From Bifidobacterium stellenboschense (GTDB lineage Bacteria; Actinomycetota; Actinomycetes; Actinomycetales; Bifidobacteriaceae): DNA of 40,508 nt. The notes beneath the pieces were generated by a model. The model was given only the letters and a program-made list of their open reading frames with translations, ran no database searches and was not told the DNA's origin. A program made the position numbers and the translations under genes. Numbering within the stretch: position 1 is the first letter of the stretch; each line of letters starts with the position of its first letter. Positions 7,097-16,502 of the stretch are shown one piece after another. The stretch is taken from the NCBI RefSeq assembly GCF_000741785.1, contig NZ_JGZP01000031.1:1-40508 (forward strand). The letters are read 5' to 3'.

Positions 7097-7621
7097 ATGA
7101 GTACGTCAAGCGAGATGCCACGGCACGGCGCGAGGGTGCGTCGCGCACGGACGCTGTACATCGTGGATATCGAGAACCTGAAAGGAGCCGGCGCCATGAG
7201 CGATGCGGATTCACACCTTATCCGCAAGACGTTGTTCGAGCTCTTCCCCCGCAGGCCCGAAGACCTTGTCGTCGTCGGCAGCGGGTGCAATCAGAGCCTG
7301 CTGGCTTCGCGAATCTGGACGGGAGCGCGTCTGGTGTTCCGCAAAGGCCATAACGGCGCCGATCTGGCGTTGCTCGATGTTCTGAAGAACGAGAATGTCG
7401 CACAGCGTTTCGACCGATTGGTACTGGCCAGTGGAGACGGCATCTTCACCGGCATCGTGCGTCGGTTGGCCAACGAGGGCATGAGCATCCATCAGGTCGG
7501 CGTGACCGATCATGTCAGCCGTGCGCTCAGCGAAGCTGCGGACGAATCGGTGCGCATCATATCCCCGTCATGGATATACCCACACGCATCCAGAACCATT
7601 GAACTAACCCAGGCCGCATAG
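7097..7621 (+). CDS. NYN-domain (PIN-like) protein, putative nuclease
   Basis: The 174-residue protein starts at ATG 7097, seven bases after GAAGGA; an in-frame GTG at 7082 overlaps that site and is rejected. The NYN/LabA-like fold is recognisable. YIVDIENL carries D24 and N27. GHNGADLALLDVL carries D89. LASGDGIFTGIVRRLANEG carries D114. These acidic residues match the metal site of PIN-like ribonucleases. It is the first gene of the operon under the half-site array, 62 bp before the HTH/methylase-like gene. NYN proteins usually act on RNA. Beside a restriction system it might be an accessory effector or a regulator, but its substrate is unknown. Confidence 0.8.
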   Translation: MSTSSEMPRHGARVRRARTLYIVDIENLKGAGAMSDADSHLIRKTLFELFPRRPEDLVVVGSGCNQSLLASRIWTGARLVFRKGHNGADLALLDVLKNENVAQRFDRLVLASGDGIFTGIVRRLANEGMSIHQVGVTDHVSRALSEAADESVRIISPSWIYPHASRTIELTQAA

Positions 7622-7683
7622 ACCAGACAAACCTCCCGCCCCGGCATCATTCACCCACCTCCGAAATCACGAAAGACACGACA

Positions 7684-9861
7684 ATGAACATCTTCTCCGG
7701 TACAAGCACCATCACTTCAGCCGAAATCGCCCGCATGGCCAAGGTCCGCCCTTCGGCGGTGTCGAACTGGCGCAACAGGGAGAACAAGCACTTCCCGAAG
7801 CCAGTGGATTCCAAGGACGGCCGCCCGTTGTTCGACTACGATCAGGTCGCCGCGTGGCTGAAAGACAACGGTATCGATTTCGAGGATTCGCGTCTCGAAC
7901 AGGCCGCTTGGTCGTTTTTCGAACAGTGGCGCGGGCCGATGGATCCCGCCGCGGCGTCTTCCCTGCTGCTCTGGGGTCTCGCCCTTGGAGCTTCCGCACG
8001 ACGCTTCGGCTTGTCTGCCGAATGGACGGAGATGGCCTCGTCCGACGCAACCGCCTCCGATGCCGCCGTGATCAACCGTTGCGAGCGATTGGTCGAATCG
8101 ATTCTGGGGAAGGCGGCGCAAGACTCAGGCGGCTTCAACGTATTCCAGGTCGCCCTAGATGATTCCCGAATCCGCCATTCGAATGACAAGACGCTGCGGG
8201 AATTGCTTCGATTCTCCGATGACCTGTTGTCACTCGGAGACGCAAAGGCCAACCGATTGGCATCGATGATTCTTGAACGCGGCATCGTGGCCCAGGGACG
8301 CATGAGAACGGAATTCGGGTGCCCGAACGCTCCGGTCTCCACGTTGCTCGCCAAGCTTGCGACATCGTATGTCGACAGCCTGAACGGTTCACGCTCCGAC
8401 ATGATTTCCGTATACGACCCGGCCTGCGGCATCGCGGAAGGCCCCGTTCAGTTCATCGGAATCCGGAGAAACTCCGGAAATGGAACCGTAGGCATCTCGC
8501 TTCACGGCGCCGACATCAATCCCGATATGCCGGCGATCGCAGCCCGTCGCCTCATCCTCATGGGAGTCGATGATATGACGGTTACGCTGCACCAGCAGGA
8601 TTCGCTCATGCAGGACGCCTTCCAGGGACTTCGTGCGGATATCGTCATGGTGGAGCCGCCATTCAGCTTGCGGTGGAATCCCGACGATCTGGATGCCCGG
8701 TGGAGGTACGGCGTACCGCCCAGATCCGATTCCGCGCTGGCTTGGATCCAGGATGCCGTGGCTCATCTTGCCGACGGCGGCCGCGCCTTCGTCGTGACTC
8801 CGGAAGGGCCACTGTGGCGGCCGAATGTGGAATCCTCGATTCGCCGCGCGCTCGTCGCGGCGGGCTGCGTGGAGGCCATCATCTCGCTTCCTTCGAATCT
8901 CTATATGGGTACGGCGATTCCCACGGCCATCTGGGTGCTGACTCCGCCCAACGCCTCCCGCGATTCCGTGGCCATGATCAGCACGGCCGCAGAACGGGAT
9001 GAATACCATGGGGACGGCGAGCCGCCGGCTTGGATGCGCATCCCGTTGGACGAGTTCTCCCATGACCGGACAGTGACCCGCGTCGTGCGCATGGTCGACA
9101 TCCTCGGCAAGGATTCCACTCCCCTGCTGCCCACGGATTGGCTGGAGCGAAACACCCCAGATGCCGATATCATCGCCGATGACTACGCGACGCGAAGGGC
9201 TGTGCTCGTGGAGTTGCGCTCTGACGCCGAGGAGGCGCTCCGCACCATCGAGGATTTCGACGCCCGCGGGTTCGACTGTTCGACGGCGGGAATGACGACA
9301 TTGGGCGACATCGCCGCCATCAAACGCGGTGCGACGCCTACCGTGGGACGAGCGGACCCACACAAGCGCATCCCCTTGCCCGAGCAGCCCGCCGTCACCG
9401 CATCGGACGTCCGTGAGCACATGTTCCGGCCTCTTGCTTCAGCTACGGACGCCAGTGAGGGAACGGCGACCCAACCGGGCGACATCCTGCTGACGACGGC
9501 CGGCGAAATCCACGCCATGGCGGATATGAACGGCAACCACAGTGTGTCCACCGCCGTGCATGTCGCGCGGCTGAAGAGCGGGGAATGGAATCCCGAATAT
9601 GTGGCCCTGATGCTCGAAGGCGAATGGAACGCCCATCTGATGGAAGGCGCATTGGTCAAGCGCGTACGCCCCGCACAACTGGAGGTGCCACGAATCCCGA
9701 TGGAACAGCAGAACCGGGTCGTCGCCTACGCGCATGCCGTCAAGACCCTGCGGCGGCAGGCGGACCTGTGCCGCCACCAGCTCGACACGGTGGCGAACGC
9801 CGCGCGGTACAGCGCGGTCCTTGGTACGGTAATGGGAGACTCGAAGGAGAATGGAAGGTGA
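7684..9861 (+). CDS. HTH - N6-adenine methylase-like - specificity-like fusion protein
   Basis: The 725-residue protein begins with ATG 7684. Residues about 12-60 are an AlpA/MerR-like helix-turn-helix (SAEIARMAKVRPSAVSNW ... GRPLFDYDQVAAWL). Residues about 220-470 have the N6-methylase fold with motif I DPACG (245-249). Motif IV reads EPPF (324-327) where HsdM-type enzymes have NPPF or NPPY, so catalysis is doubtful. Residues about 540-725 resemble one half of an HsdS subunit: TLGDIAAIKRGATPT, GDILLTTAGEI and a C-terminal PRIPMEQQNRVVAYAHAV helix. No nuclease motif is seen. It precedes hsdM by two bases. It may be a DNA-sequence-reading regulator or a second, altered methylation module. Both roles are inference. 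Confidence 0.75.
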   Translation: MNIFSGTSTITSAEIARMAKVRPSAVSNWRNRENKHFPKPVDSKDGRPLFDYDQVAAWLKDNGIDFEDSRLEQAAWSFFEQWRGPMDPAAASSLLLWGLALGASARRFGLSAEWTEMASSDATASDAAVINRCERLVESILGKAAQDSGGFNVFQVALDDSRIRHSNDKTLRELLRFSDDLLSLGDAKANRLASMILERGIVAQGRMRTEFGCPNAPVSTLLAKLATSYVDSLNGSRSDMISVYDPACGIAEGPVQFIGIRRNSGNGTVGISLHGADINPDMPAIAARRLILMGVDDMTVTLHQQDSLMQDAFQGLRADIVMVEPPFSLRWNPDDLDARWRYGVPPRSDSALAWIQDAVAHLADGGRAFVVTPEGPLWRPNVESSIRRALVAAGCVEAIISLPSNLYMGTAIPTAIWVLTPPNASRDSVAMISTAAERDEYHGDGEPPAWMRIPLDEFSHDRTVTRVVRMVDILGKDSTPLLPTDWLERNTPDADIIADDYATRRAVLVELRSDAEEALRTIEDFDARGFDCSTAGMTTLGDIAAIKRGATPTVGRADPHKRIPLPEQPAVTASDVREHMFRPLASATDASEGTATQPGDILLTTAGEIHAMADMNGNHSVSTAVHVARLKSGEWNPEYVALMLEGEWNAHLMEGALVKRVRPAQLEVPRIPMEQQNRVVAYAHAVKTLRRQADLCRHQLDTVANAARYSAVLGTVMGDSKENGR

Positions 9862-9863
9862 CG

Positions 9864-11585
9864 ATGAATCATCAGTCGATCGTGGCGTTCATCTGGTCGG
9901 TGGCGGATCTGCTGCGCGGCGACTACAAGCAGCATGAGTACGGCGACATCATCCTGCCGTTCACGGTGCTGCGTCGCTTGGACTGCGTGCTGGCGGAGAC
10001 CAAGGATCAGGTGTTGGAGGCGGACAGGCTGACCGCCGGCATGACCGACGACCTCGTGGATTTCCAGTTGAAGAACGCTTCCGGCTTTCCGTTCTACAAT
10101 ACGAGCCGCTACACGATGGACAAGCTGCGTGCCGATCCGGGCAACATCGCGGCGAATCTGGGCGACTATGTGCGCGGCTTCTCACCGGACGCGTTGGACG
10201 TGTTCGAGAAGTTCGATTTCTTCGCCCGCATCGATTCGCTCGATGCGAACAATCTGCTGTTCCAGATCGTCGACAAGTTCTGCACGGTCGATCTCGGCCC
10301 GAAGGCGGTGAGCGACGTCGAGATGGGCAACATCTACGAGAATCTGCTGCGACGGTTCTCCGAAATGTCGAACGAGACGGCCGGCGAGCATTTCAGCCCG
10401 CGCGACGGCGTGGAGCTCGCCGTGGATCTTCTGATCGCGGGCGCGTCCGCAGACCTGTCACGCGGAGACAAGGTGGTGAAGGTGTACGATCCGTGCGCCG
10501 GCACCGGAGGTGCGTTGTCGATCTTCAAGGATCGGGTGAACGAGTATTACCCGAACGCGGACGTGTACTGCTATGGGCAGGAGCTGAACGCGGCCACATT
10601 CGCCACCTGCAAGGCGGATATGCTGCTGCGCGGCGGCGAGGCCGGGAACATCGCGTTCGGCAATACGTTGACCGAGCCCGCGTTCGCCGGCGAGGAGTTC
10701 GGCTATCAGATCTCGAATCCGCCGTATGGCGTGGATTGGAAGAAGTCGAAGCGCGAGGTCGAAGACGAGTACAAGAACGAGGGCTTCAAGGGGCGGTTCG
10801 GCGCGGGACTGCCGCGTGTGAGCGACGGCCAGCTGCTGTTCATCGAGCACATGGTCTCGAAGATGCGGCCGGCCGGTCTGGGCGGCGGTCGCATCGCCGT
10901 GTTCATGAACGGCTCTCCCCTGTTCACCGGCGCGGCCGGTTCGGGCGAAAGCAACATCCGCAAATGGCTGCTGCATGATCTGGACCTGGTGGAGGCGATC
11001 GTGGCGATGCCGAACGATTTCTTCTACAACACGGGCATCGCCACCTATATCTGGGTGTTGAACAACAGCAAGCCCGCGGAACGCCGCGGCAAGGTGCAGC
11101 TCATCAACGCGAACGGCGTGTTCACGAAGATGCGCAAATCGTTGGGTTCGAAGCGCAACGAGCTGAACGCCGAGCAGATCCGCGCGATCGTGCAGGAGTA
11201 CACCGCGTTCGAGGAGACGAAGACCTCGAAGATCTTCGATGTGGATGATTTCGGCTATACGACCGTGACCGTGGAACGTCCGCTGCGCGACGAGCACGGC
11301 GAGATCGAGACGGACCGCAAAGGCCGTCCGAAGCCGGACACGTCGCTGCGCGACACCGAGAACATCCCGCTCAAGCAGGACATCGACGAGTATTTCGAGC
11401 GCGAGGTGAAGCCGTATGCGCCCGACGCGTGGATGGACCGGAAGAAGGACAAGGTGGGTTACGAGATTCCGTTCACGCGGTATTTCTACGAGTACACGCC
11501 GTTGCGCCCGAGTATGACGATCCTCGACGACATCCGCTCGCTGGAGGCGTCCATCGCCGACAGCCTCGCGAAGGTGGGACTGTAA
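9864..11585 (+). CDS. hsdM: Type I restriction-modification methyltransferase subunit HsdM
   Basis: The 573-residue protein starts at ATG 9864, two bases after the stop of the preceding gene, with GGAAGG upstream. The N-terminus (FIWSVADLLRGDYKQHEYGDIILPFTVLRRLD) is the HsdM helical bundle. Motif I is DPCAGTGG (209-216) and motif IV is the intact NPPY (285-288), so it should methylate adenine N6 using S-adenosylmethionine. The C-terminal region from about residue 440 is charged and would contact HsdS. It overlaps hsdS by one base (TAATG). Together with HsdS it gives a modification enzyme, and with HsdR the full restriction complex. Confidence 0.93.
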   Translation: MNHQSIVAFIWSVADLLRGDYKQHEYGDIILPFTVLRRLDCVLAETKDQVLEADRLTAGMTDDLVDFQLKNASGFPFYNTSRYTMDKLRADPGNIAANLGDYVRGFSPDALDVFEKFDFFARIDSLDANNLLFQIVDKFCTVDLGPKAVSDVEMGNIYENLLRRFSEMSNETAGEHFSPRDGVELAVDLLIAGASADLSRGDKVVKVYDPCAGTGGALSIFKDRVNEYYPNADVYCYGQELNAATFATCKADMLLRGGEAGNIAFGNTLTEPAFAGEEFGYQISNPPYGVDWKKSKREVEDEYKNEGFKGRFGAGLPRVSDGQLLFIEHMVSKMRPAGLGGGRIAVFMNGSPLFTGAAGSGESNIRKWLLHDLDLVEAIVAMPNDFFYNTGIATYIWVLNNSKPAERRGKVQLINANGVFTKMRKSLGSKRNELNAEQIRAIVQEYTAFEETKTSKIFDVDDFGYTTVTVERPLRDEHGEIETDRKGRPKPDTSLRDTENIPLKQDIDEYFEREVKPYAPDAWMDRKKDKVGYEIPFTRYFYEYTPLRPSMTILDDIRSLEASIADSLAKVGL

Positions 11586-12862
11586 TGGAGCGATACGCAG
11601 AGTATAAGGATTCCGGCGTCGACTGGATCGGCAAGATTCCGGAGGGGTGGGAAACCACTGCCGCTAGACATATCTTTCAGCTCCATAGCGGAAAAACCTT
11701 GCCCGATAATCTGTATGCAGAAGACGGTGCTTTCCCGGTTTATGGTGGTGGCAATGTACGAGGACGAACCAATTTCTTCAATGTCCATGACCAAACCGTT
11801 ATTGTCAGCCGGCAAGGTGCCACGTGCGGCACCACCCGACTCATTCAAGGAAAAGCCTGGATTACCGAACATGCATTAATCGCATATTTCCTGAGCAGCG
11901 ATTTTCACAAACGATACTTTGCATATGTGTTGCAGGCAATGAACCTGGGGCAGCTTTCGATGACGGCAGCCCAACCCGGAATCTCGGCATCCCTTGTGCA
12001 AAGTCAACATATCCCGATTCCCGGTTACAGCGAGCAACGAGCCATCGCCGAGTATCTGAATAAAAAGACGGGGGCGATTGATGCGGCGGTCAAGGATATC
12101 GAGCGGTCAATCGAGTCGTTGAACGAGTATCGCCAGTCAGTCATCTCCGAAGCCGTCACCAAAGGTCTTGACCCGAACGCCCCCATGAAGGACTCCAGCA
12201 TCGACTGGATCGGCCAGATTCCCGAAACTTGGAATGGTCTACGTATGAAAGCAATTCTGAATCGCATTGAACAAGGCTGGAGTCCGTCGGCTGCGTTGTC
12301 CATTGACGAGAATAACGGATGGCATGTGCTCACCCTCTCAGCCGTCAAGCATGGCTCTTTCATAGCCGATGCGGTCAAACCCATCGACATGAATTTCGCT
12401 ATACCGGCAAATCTCGAATTGTCCGATGGTGATTTGCTGATGACACGAGCAAACACCAAAGAGCTTGTGGGCGATGTCTGCTTGGTCGACGATTGTCCTC
12501 CTCACGTGATTCCTTCTGACCTGATTTACCGGCTCACTCTCAACCGGTCTCTGGCCCTTCCCCGATTCATCATGTACGCGCTACTGTCGAATATGGTTCG
12601 GCGGCAAATATCAGCCGCTGCTAAAGGCTCAAGTGGGACAATGCCTAAGATTTCCCATAATATCATCAAGCAGCTTCAGCTATGTCTGCCACCGCTTAGC
12701 GAGCAGCAGTCAATCATAAATCATCTCGATAATGCAACGGCAGGCATAGACTCCCTCATTCAGCAGAAGCAGTCGCTCGTTGTCCGGTTGAAGGAATACA
12801 GGACGTCACTCATCAGCGAGTGCGTCACCGGCAAGGTCAAGGTTCCCGGCGTGGAGGAATGA
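11585..12862 (+). CDS. hsdS: Type I restriction specificity subunit HsdS
   Basis: The 425-residue protein starts at ATG 11585 inside the TAATG overlap with hsdM. It has two target-recognition domains in tandem. Each opens with a nearly identical phrase (KDSGVDWIGKIPEGWE near residue 8; KDSSIDWIGQIPETWN near residue 202). Each ends with a conserved helix (SEQRAIAEYLNKKTGAID; SEQQSIINHLDNATAGID) that spaces the two domains. The DNA of both recognition domains (about 11650-12040 and 12230-12690) is clearly more AT-rich than its surroundings, typical of recognition domains exchanged by recombination. The target should be a bipartite sequence; its bases cannot be read from the protein by eye. Confidence 0.93.
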   Translation: MERYAEYKDSGVDWIGKIPEGWETTAARHIFQLHSGKTLPDNLYAEDGAFPVYGGGNVRGRTNFFNVHDQTVIVSRQGATCGTTRLIQGKAWITEHALIAYFLSSDFHKRYFAYVLQAMNLGQLSMTAAQPGISASLVQSQHIPIPGYSEQRAIAEYLNKKTGAIDAAVKDIERSIESLNEYRQSVISEAVTKGLDPNAPMKDSSIDWIGQIPETWNGLRMKAILNRIEQGWSPSAALSIDENNGWHVLTLSAVKHGSFIADAVKPIDMNFAIPANLELSDGDLLMTRANTKELVGDVCLVDDCPPHVIPSDLIYRLTLNRSLALPRFIMYALLSNMVRRQISAAAKGSSGTMPKISHNIIKQLQLCLPPLSEQQSIINHLDNATAGIDSLIQQKQSLVVRLKEYRTSLISECVTGKVKVPGVEE

Positions 12863-12881
12863 CGGGAGGAAAGGAATCATC

Positions 12882-15800
12882 ATGGCAGTGAAGCCGACCC
12901 GCAGCATGAGCGAACACACGTTCCAGAAGCATGTGGTGGACGGGTTCGAAACACAGGGCTACACGTATGTGCCCCAGTCGCGGATGGACCAGAACTTCAA
13001 CCGCGATACGGCGATCGACGAGGAAACGCTACTGCAATTCCTAGTCGATACGCAGCTCAAGGAGGTCACCAAGGTCCAACGCCAATACGGCCTCCGTTGG
13101 GGCCAGGCGGTCATCAAGCGCATCGAGCAGGTGATCGCGGACAAGGGTCTGTTGTGGACGCTGCGCAATCAGGTCGAGATGGCTCCGGGCGCGAAGTTCC
13201 GGCTCCTCTACTTCAAGCCGAAAAACGACCTCAACCAGACCGCGGTGGAACAGTACCATGCGAACCGTTTCCAGGTCACTGAAGAGTTCCATTACGGCAC
13301 CTTCAAGAACGACGAGAACAACCGCATCGATGTGGTGCTGCTCGTCAACGGGTTCCCGTTCGTCACCATCGAACTGAAGAACCACCAGACCGGTCAGACC
13401 GCGAACAACGCGATCCGCCAGTACATGGCCGACCGCAATCCGAAGGAGCAGGTGTTCCAACCCGACCTGCGTTCGCTCGTGCATTTCGCGGTCGACGCGG
13501 ACGACGTGTACATGACCACATGGCTCAAGGGCAAGGACACGAAGTTCGTCCCGTCCAACCAAGGCAACGGCAAGGACGGCGGCGGCAATCCCCCGGCCGA
13601 GCCGGGCAAGTTCGGCACCTCCTACCTGTGGGAGGAGGTGCTCGCGCCCGACTCCCTGCTGGACATCATCGAACGGTTCGTGCAGATCGTCCACCACAAG
13701 AAGGACAGGAACGGCAGGAGAATCACCCGCAAGTGCCGTTCCACGATGAAGGCGGTGGTCTTCCCCCGCTACCATCAGCTGCGCGTCGTGCGCCGTCTGC
13801 TTGAGGCGACGCGGGAGCAGGGGCCGGGACACAACTATCTCATCCAACATTCGGCCGGCTCCGGCAAATCGTATTCGATCGCATGGCTCGCCTATCATCT
13901 CGCCTCCCTGACGCATGATGACGGCGATTCGTTCTTCAACTCGGTGATCGTGCTGGTCGACCGCGTGGTCCTCGACAGGCAACTGCAAGGCACCATCATG
14001 AGCATGTCGCAAACGAGAGGGTTGGTCGCCATCGCCAAGGATTCGGCAGGACTGCGCGACGCGGTCAACGCCGGCTCGCGCATCATCATCTCCACCATCC
14101 AGAAATTCCCGTACATCTACGACCAGACCGACACGGCCGGCCGCACGTTCGCCATCATCATCGACGAGGCACATTCGTCGCAGAGCGGCGAGGCGCACCG
14201 CAAAACCAAGCAGGCGCTCGGCGACCACACCGGTTTCAACGCCGACGATGCGGACGAGTTTGAGGGCGAAAACTCCGATTCCGACGCGTTCGATTGGGAC
14301 GACGGCGGATTGGACGAGGACGCGGACGACGCCGCGAAGCGCGTGCGCGACGAACTGAACGCGCAGGGCGTGCAGCACAACCTGTCGTTCTACGCGTTCA
14401 CCGCCACGCCGAAGCCGAGCACGCTCGAAACGTTCGGCACGCCGAACCCCGCCACCGGCAAACCGGAACCATTCGACCTGTATTCGATGCGGCAGGCCAT
14501 CGAGGAAGGCTTCATCCTCGACGTGCTCACCAACTACACGACGTTCCAGACGTACTTCCAACTGGTCAGGAAGTCCGACGAGGATCCGAAGCGGAAGACC
14601 GGGCGCACGAAGAAGGAGATCATGGACTTCGTGAAGCTCGACCCGAGCAACGTGTCGAAGATCTCCGAGATCATCGTCGACCATTTCCACGATCACGTCA
14701 TGCCGCTGCTGCACGGCGACGGCAAAGGCATGGTGGTGACGTCCAGCCGCAAGGCCGCCGCCGCATACTTCCGGTACATGCAGCGGCTCGCCGCCAGACC
14801 CGAGTACGCCGGGGTGAAGCCGGTGGTCGCGTTCTCCGGCAAACTCGACATCGACGGCAAGGACGTGACCGAGGAGACGCTCAACGGATTCCCGTCCAGC
14901 GAGATCGCCGACCGGTTCGACACCCCCGAGTTCAACCTCATGATCGTGGCGAACAAGTTCCAGACCGGTTTCGACCAGCCGAAACTGTGCGCCATGTACG
15001 TCGACAAGAAACTCACCGGCGTGGCCGCCGTACAGACGCTGTCGCGTCTCAACCGCACCTGCGCCGGCAAGACCGCGCCGATCGTGCTGGACTTCGCCAA
15101 CGAGGCGGCGACCATCCAGGCCGCGTTCGAACCGTACTACACGCAGACGGAACTCGACCGCGTCACCGATCCGAACGTCATCTACGACATGAAGACCGAA
15201 CTCGACGCGTTCCAGATCTACGACGATGAGGACATCGCGGCATTGTGCCGAATCTGGCTCGGCAAGCCGGACGTGTCCACCATGCCGGAAGTGCTGCGGG
15301 CGCTCGGACCGGCCAAGGACCGGTACTCCGATCTGGACGAGGACCGTCAGGAGGAGTTCCGCAAACGCGTCGGCAAGTTCCTGCACACGTACACGTACGT
15401 GACGCAGCTGATCCGGCTCGACGACAGGCCGCTGTTCGAACTCGACACGTACCTGACGTTCCTCTACCGCGAGCTTGCGCCGGAACGCGAGGCGGAGGAA
15501 CCCATCGACGGACTCATCGCCGTGACGCAACTGCGCATCGAGAACAAGGGGCGCGCCGGCATCAGACTCACCGGCGGCGAACCGGTCAAGAACAACGCCG
15601 GAACCGTCGGCGTCGGCAAAAGCGGCGACGACGAGGATTACCTGTCCTCGATCATCGAACAGATCAACCAACTGTTCGGCACCGATTTCAGCGATCCCGC
15701 ACGCAAGTTCTTCGAAGGCGTGATGACGCTCCTGAAGGACGACGCCAAACTCGGCCAAAAGGCACGCAGCAACTCCCGCTCCGACTTCCGCACGCCGTTC

Positions 15801-15962
15801 GGCCGCGCGTTCCTCAACGCCTTCTTCAAATCGCAAGCGGAGAACACGGACCTCTTCCGCCGCATCAGCGGCAGCGAGGAGGCGCTGCGGATCGCACGCG
15901 AAGGACTCCTCAACGAGTACTACGACGAGGCGCGGAAGGAGCAGCCGAACCAGTCGGAATGA
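12882..15962 (+). CDS. hsdR: Type I restriction endonuclease and translocase subunit HsdR
   Basis: The 1026-residue protein starts at ATG 12882 with GGAGGAAAGG before it, 19 bases after hsdS. The N-terminal nuclease core has D150, E164 and K166 (IDVV ... TIELKN), a PD-(D/E)xK site. The motor has Walker A SAGSGKS (324-330), DEAH (428-431) and FTATPKP as motif III. An acidic linker (residues about 450-485) separates DEAH from motif III, as in many HsdR proteins. The C-terminal part is helical and would dock on HsdM. All key motifs look intact, so the system is probably functional. It cuts DNA at a distance after translocating it. Confidence 0.93.
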   Translation: MAVKPTRSMSEHTFQKHVVDGFETQGYTYVPQSRMDQNFNRDTAIDEETLLQFLVDTQLKEVTKVQRQYGLRWGQAVIKRIEQVIADKGLLWTLRNQVEMAPGAKFRLLYFKPKNDLNQTAVEQYHANRFQVTEEFHYGTFKNDENNRIDVVLLVNGFPFVTIELKNHQTGQTANNAIRQYMADRNPKEQVFQPDLRSLVHFAVDADDVYMTTWLKGKDTKFVPSNQGNGKDGGGNPPAEPGKFGTSYLWEEVLAPDSLLDIIERFVQIVHHKKDRNGRRITRKCRSTMKAVVFPRYHQLRVVRRLLEATREQGPGHNYLIQHSAGSGKSYSIAWLAYHLASLTHDDGDSFFNSVIVLVDRVVLDRQLQGTIMSMSQTRGLVAIAKDSAGLRDAVNAGSRIIISTIQKFPYIYDQTDTAGRTFAIIIDEAHSSQSGEAHRKTKQALGDHTGFNADDADEFEGENSDSDAFDWDDGGLDEDADDAAKRVRDELNAQGVQHNLSFYAFTATPKPSTLETFGTPNPATGKPEPFDLYSMRQAIEEGFILDVLTNYTTFQTYFQLVRKSDEDPKRKTGRTKKEIMDFVKLDPSNVSKISEIIVDHFHDHVMPLLHGDGKGMVVTSSRKAAAAYFRYMQRLAARPEYAGVKPVVAFSGKLDIDGKDVTEETLNGFPSSEIADRFDTPEFNLMIVANKFQTGFDQPKLCAMYVDKKLTGVAAVQTLSRLNRTCAGKTAPIVLDFANEAATIQAAFEPYYTQTELDRVTDPNVIYDMKTELDAFQIYDDEDIAALCRIWLGKPDVSTMPEVLRALGPAKDRYSDLDEDRQEEFRKRVGKFLHTYTYVTQLIRLDDRPLFELDTYLTFLYRELAPEREAEEPIDGLIAVTQLRIENKGRAGIRLTGGEPVKNNAGTVGVGKSGDDEDYLSSIIEQINQLFGTDFSDPARKFFEGVMTLLKDDAKLGQKARSNSRSDFRTPFGRAFLNAFFKSQAENTDLFRRISGSEEALRIAREGLLNEYYDEARKEQPNQSE

Positions 15963-16004
15963 CCTTGTCGTCGGATTGTTCACGAGCTGTTGACCTACAT
16001 TGCC

Positions 16005-16044
16005 GGTGAGTCCGATACAGCGAATACACGCTCTCGGACTCGCC
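16005..16044. terminator. Inverted repeat after hsdR
   Basis: GGTGAGTCCGA and TCGGACTCGCC pair over eleven positions (one G-T) across an 18-base loop, 42 bases after the hsdR stop. There is no T-run. It is the best candidate for the end of the restriction operon. The rest of 15963-16172 shows no recognisable feature. Confidence 0.4.
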
Positions 16045-16172
16045 AGCATGTAAGGCACCGTCTCCTCGACGCTACTTATGACGCCGATGACGGTGAGATG
16101 ACGGAAATGGTGGCGTTCGACACCGGACAATCCTCCAGGAATTCGGTTATTGACAGATAAGGGAGGCGGCAA

Positions 16173-16379
16173 ATGAAGACCACAGAACGGCACACAGCAC
16201 ATCGCCCGACGTCGATTCCCGATGAAGCGACCATGCGATATAGGGAGTCACCCATCGGCACAGGCCGCTATCCGGGACGCAACGGTCCGTCTCCAACGGT
16301 ACGCGCGCTCACAGGCATCGGCAGCGGCCCCGCGGACGAGGACGACTACCGACGCCATCTCGCAGAGAAAAGCCGATGA
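16173..16379 (+). CDS. Small hypothetical protein
   Basis: A 68-residue frame starts at ATG 16173 with a strong ribosome site (GGGAGG, 16161-16166). The product is rich in R, T, P and D, has no hydrophobic segment and no cysteine, and matches no family I know. The good initiation signal is the main argument that it is real; the composition is ordinary for a shadow frame in this GC-rich DNA, which argues against. From 16380 to 16502 nothing is seen. Confidence 0.35.
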   Translation: MKTTERHTAHRPTSIPDEATMRYRESPIGTGRYPGRNGPSPTVRALTGIGSGPADEDDYRRHLAEKSR

Positions 16380-16502
16380 ATCGTCTCGGTTGCATGTGAA
16401 AGCTCTCTCCCATTGAGGCGGCCACATTCCGGCGAAAAACCTCGGAAGAATCGCCGCAGCGGGCTGAATGGTGCACTGGCATAGCACGGGAACGTGCAAA
16501 CG

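Noticed and set aside
13041..16202. Long 1053-residue minus-strand frame
   Set aside because: It is antisense to hsdR, has the arginine/valine/aspartate composition of a GC shadow frame and no domain; hsdR has all its motifs.
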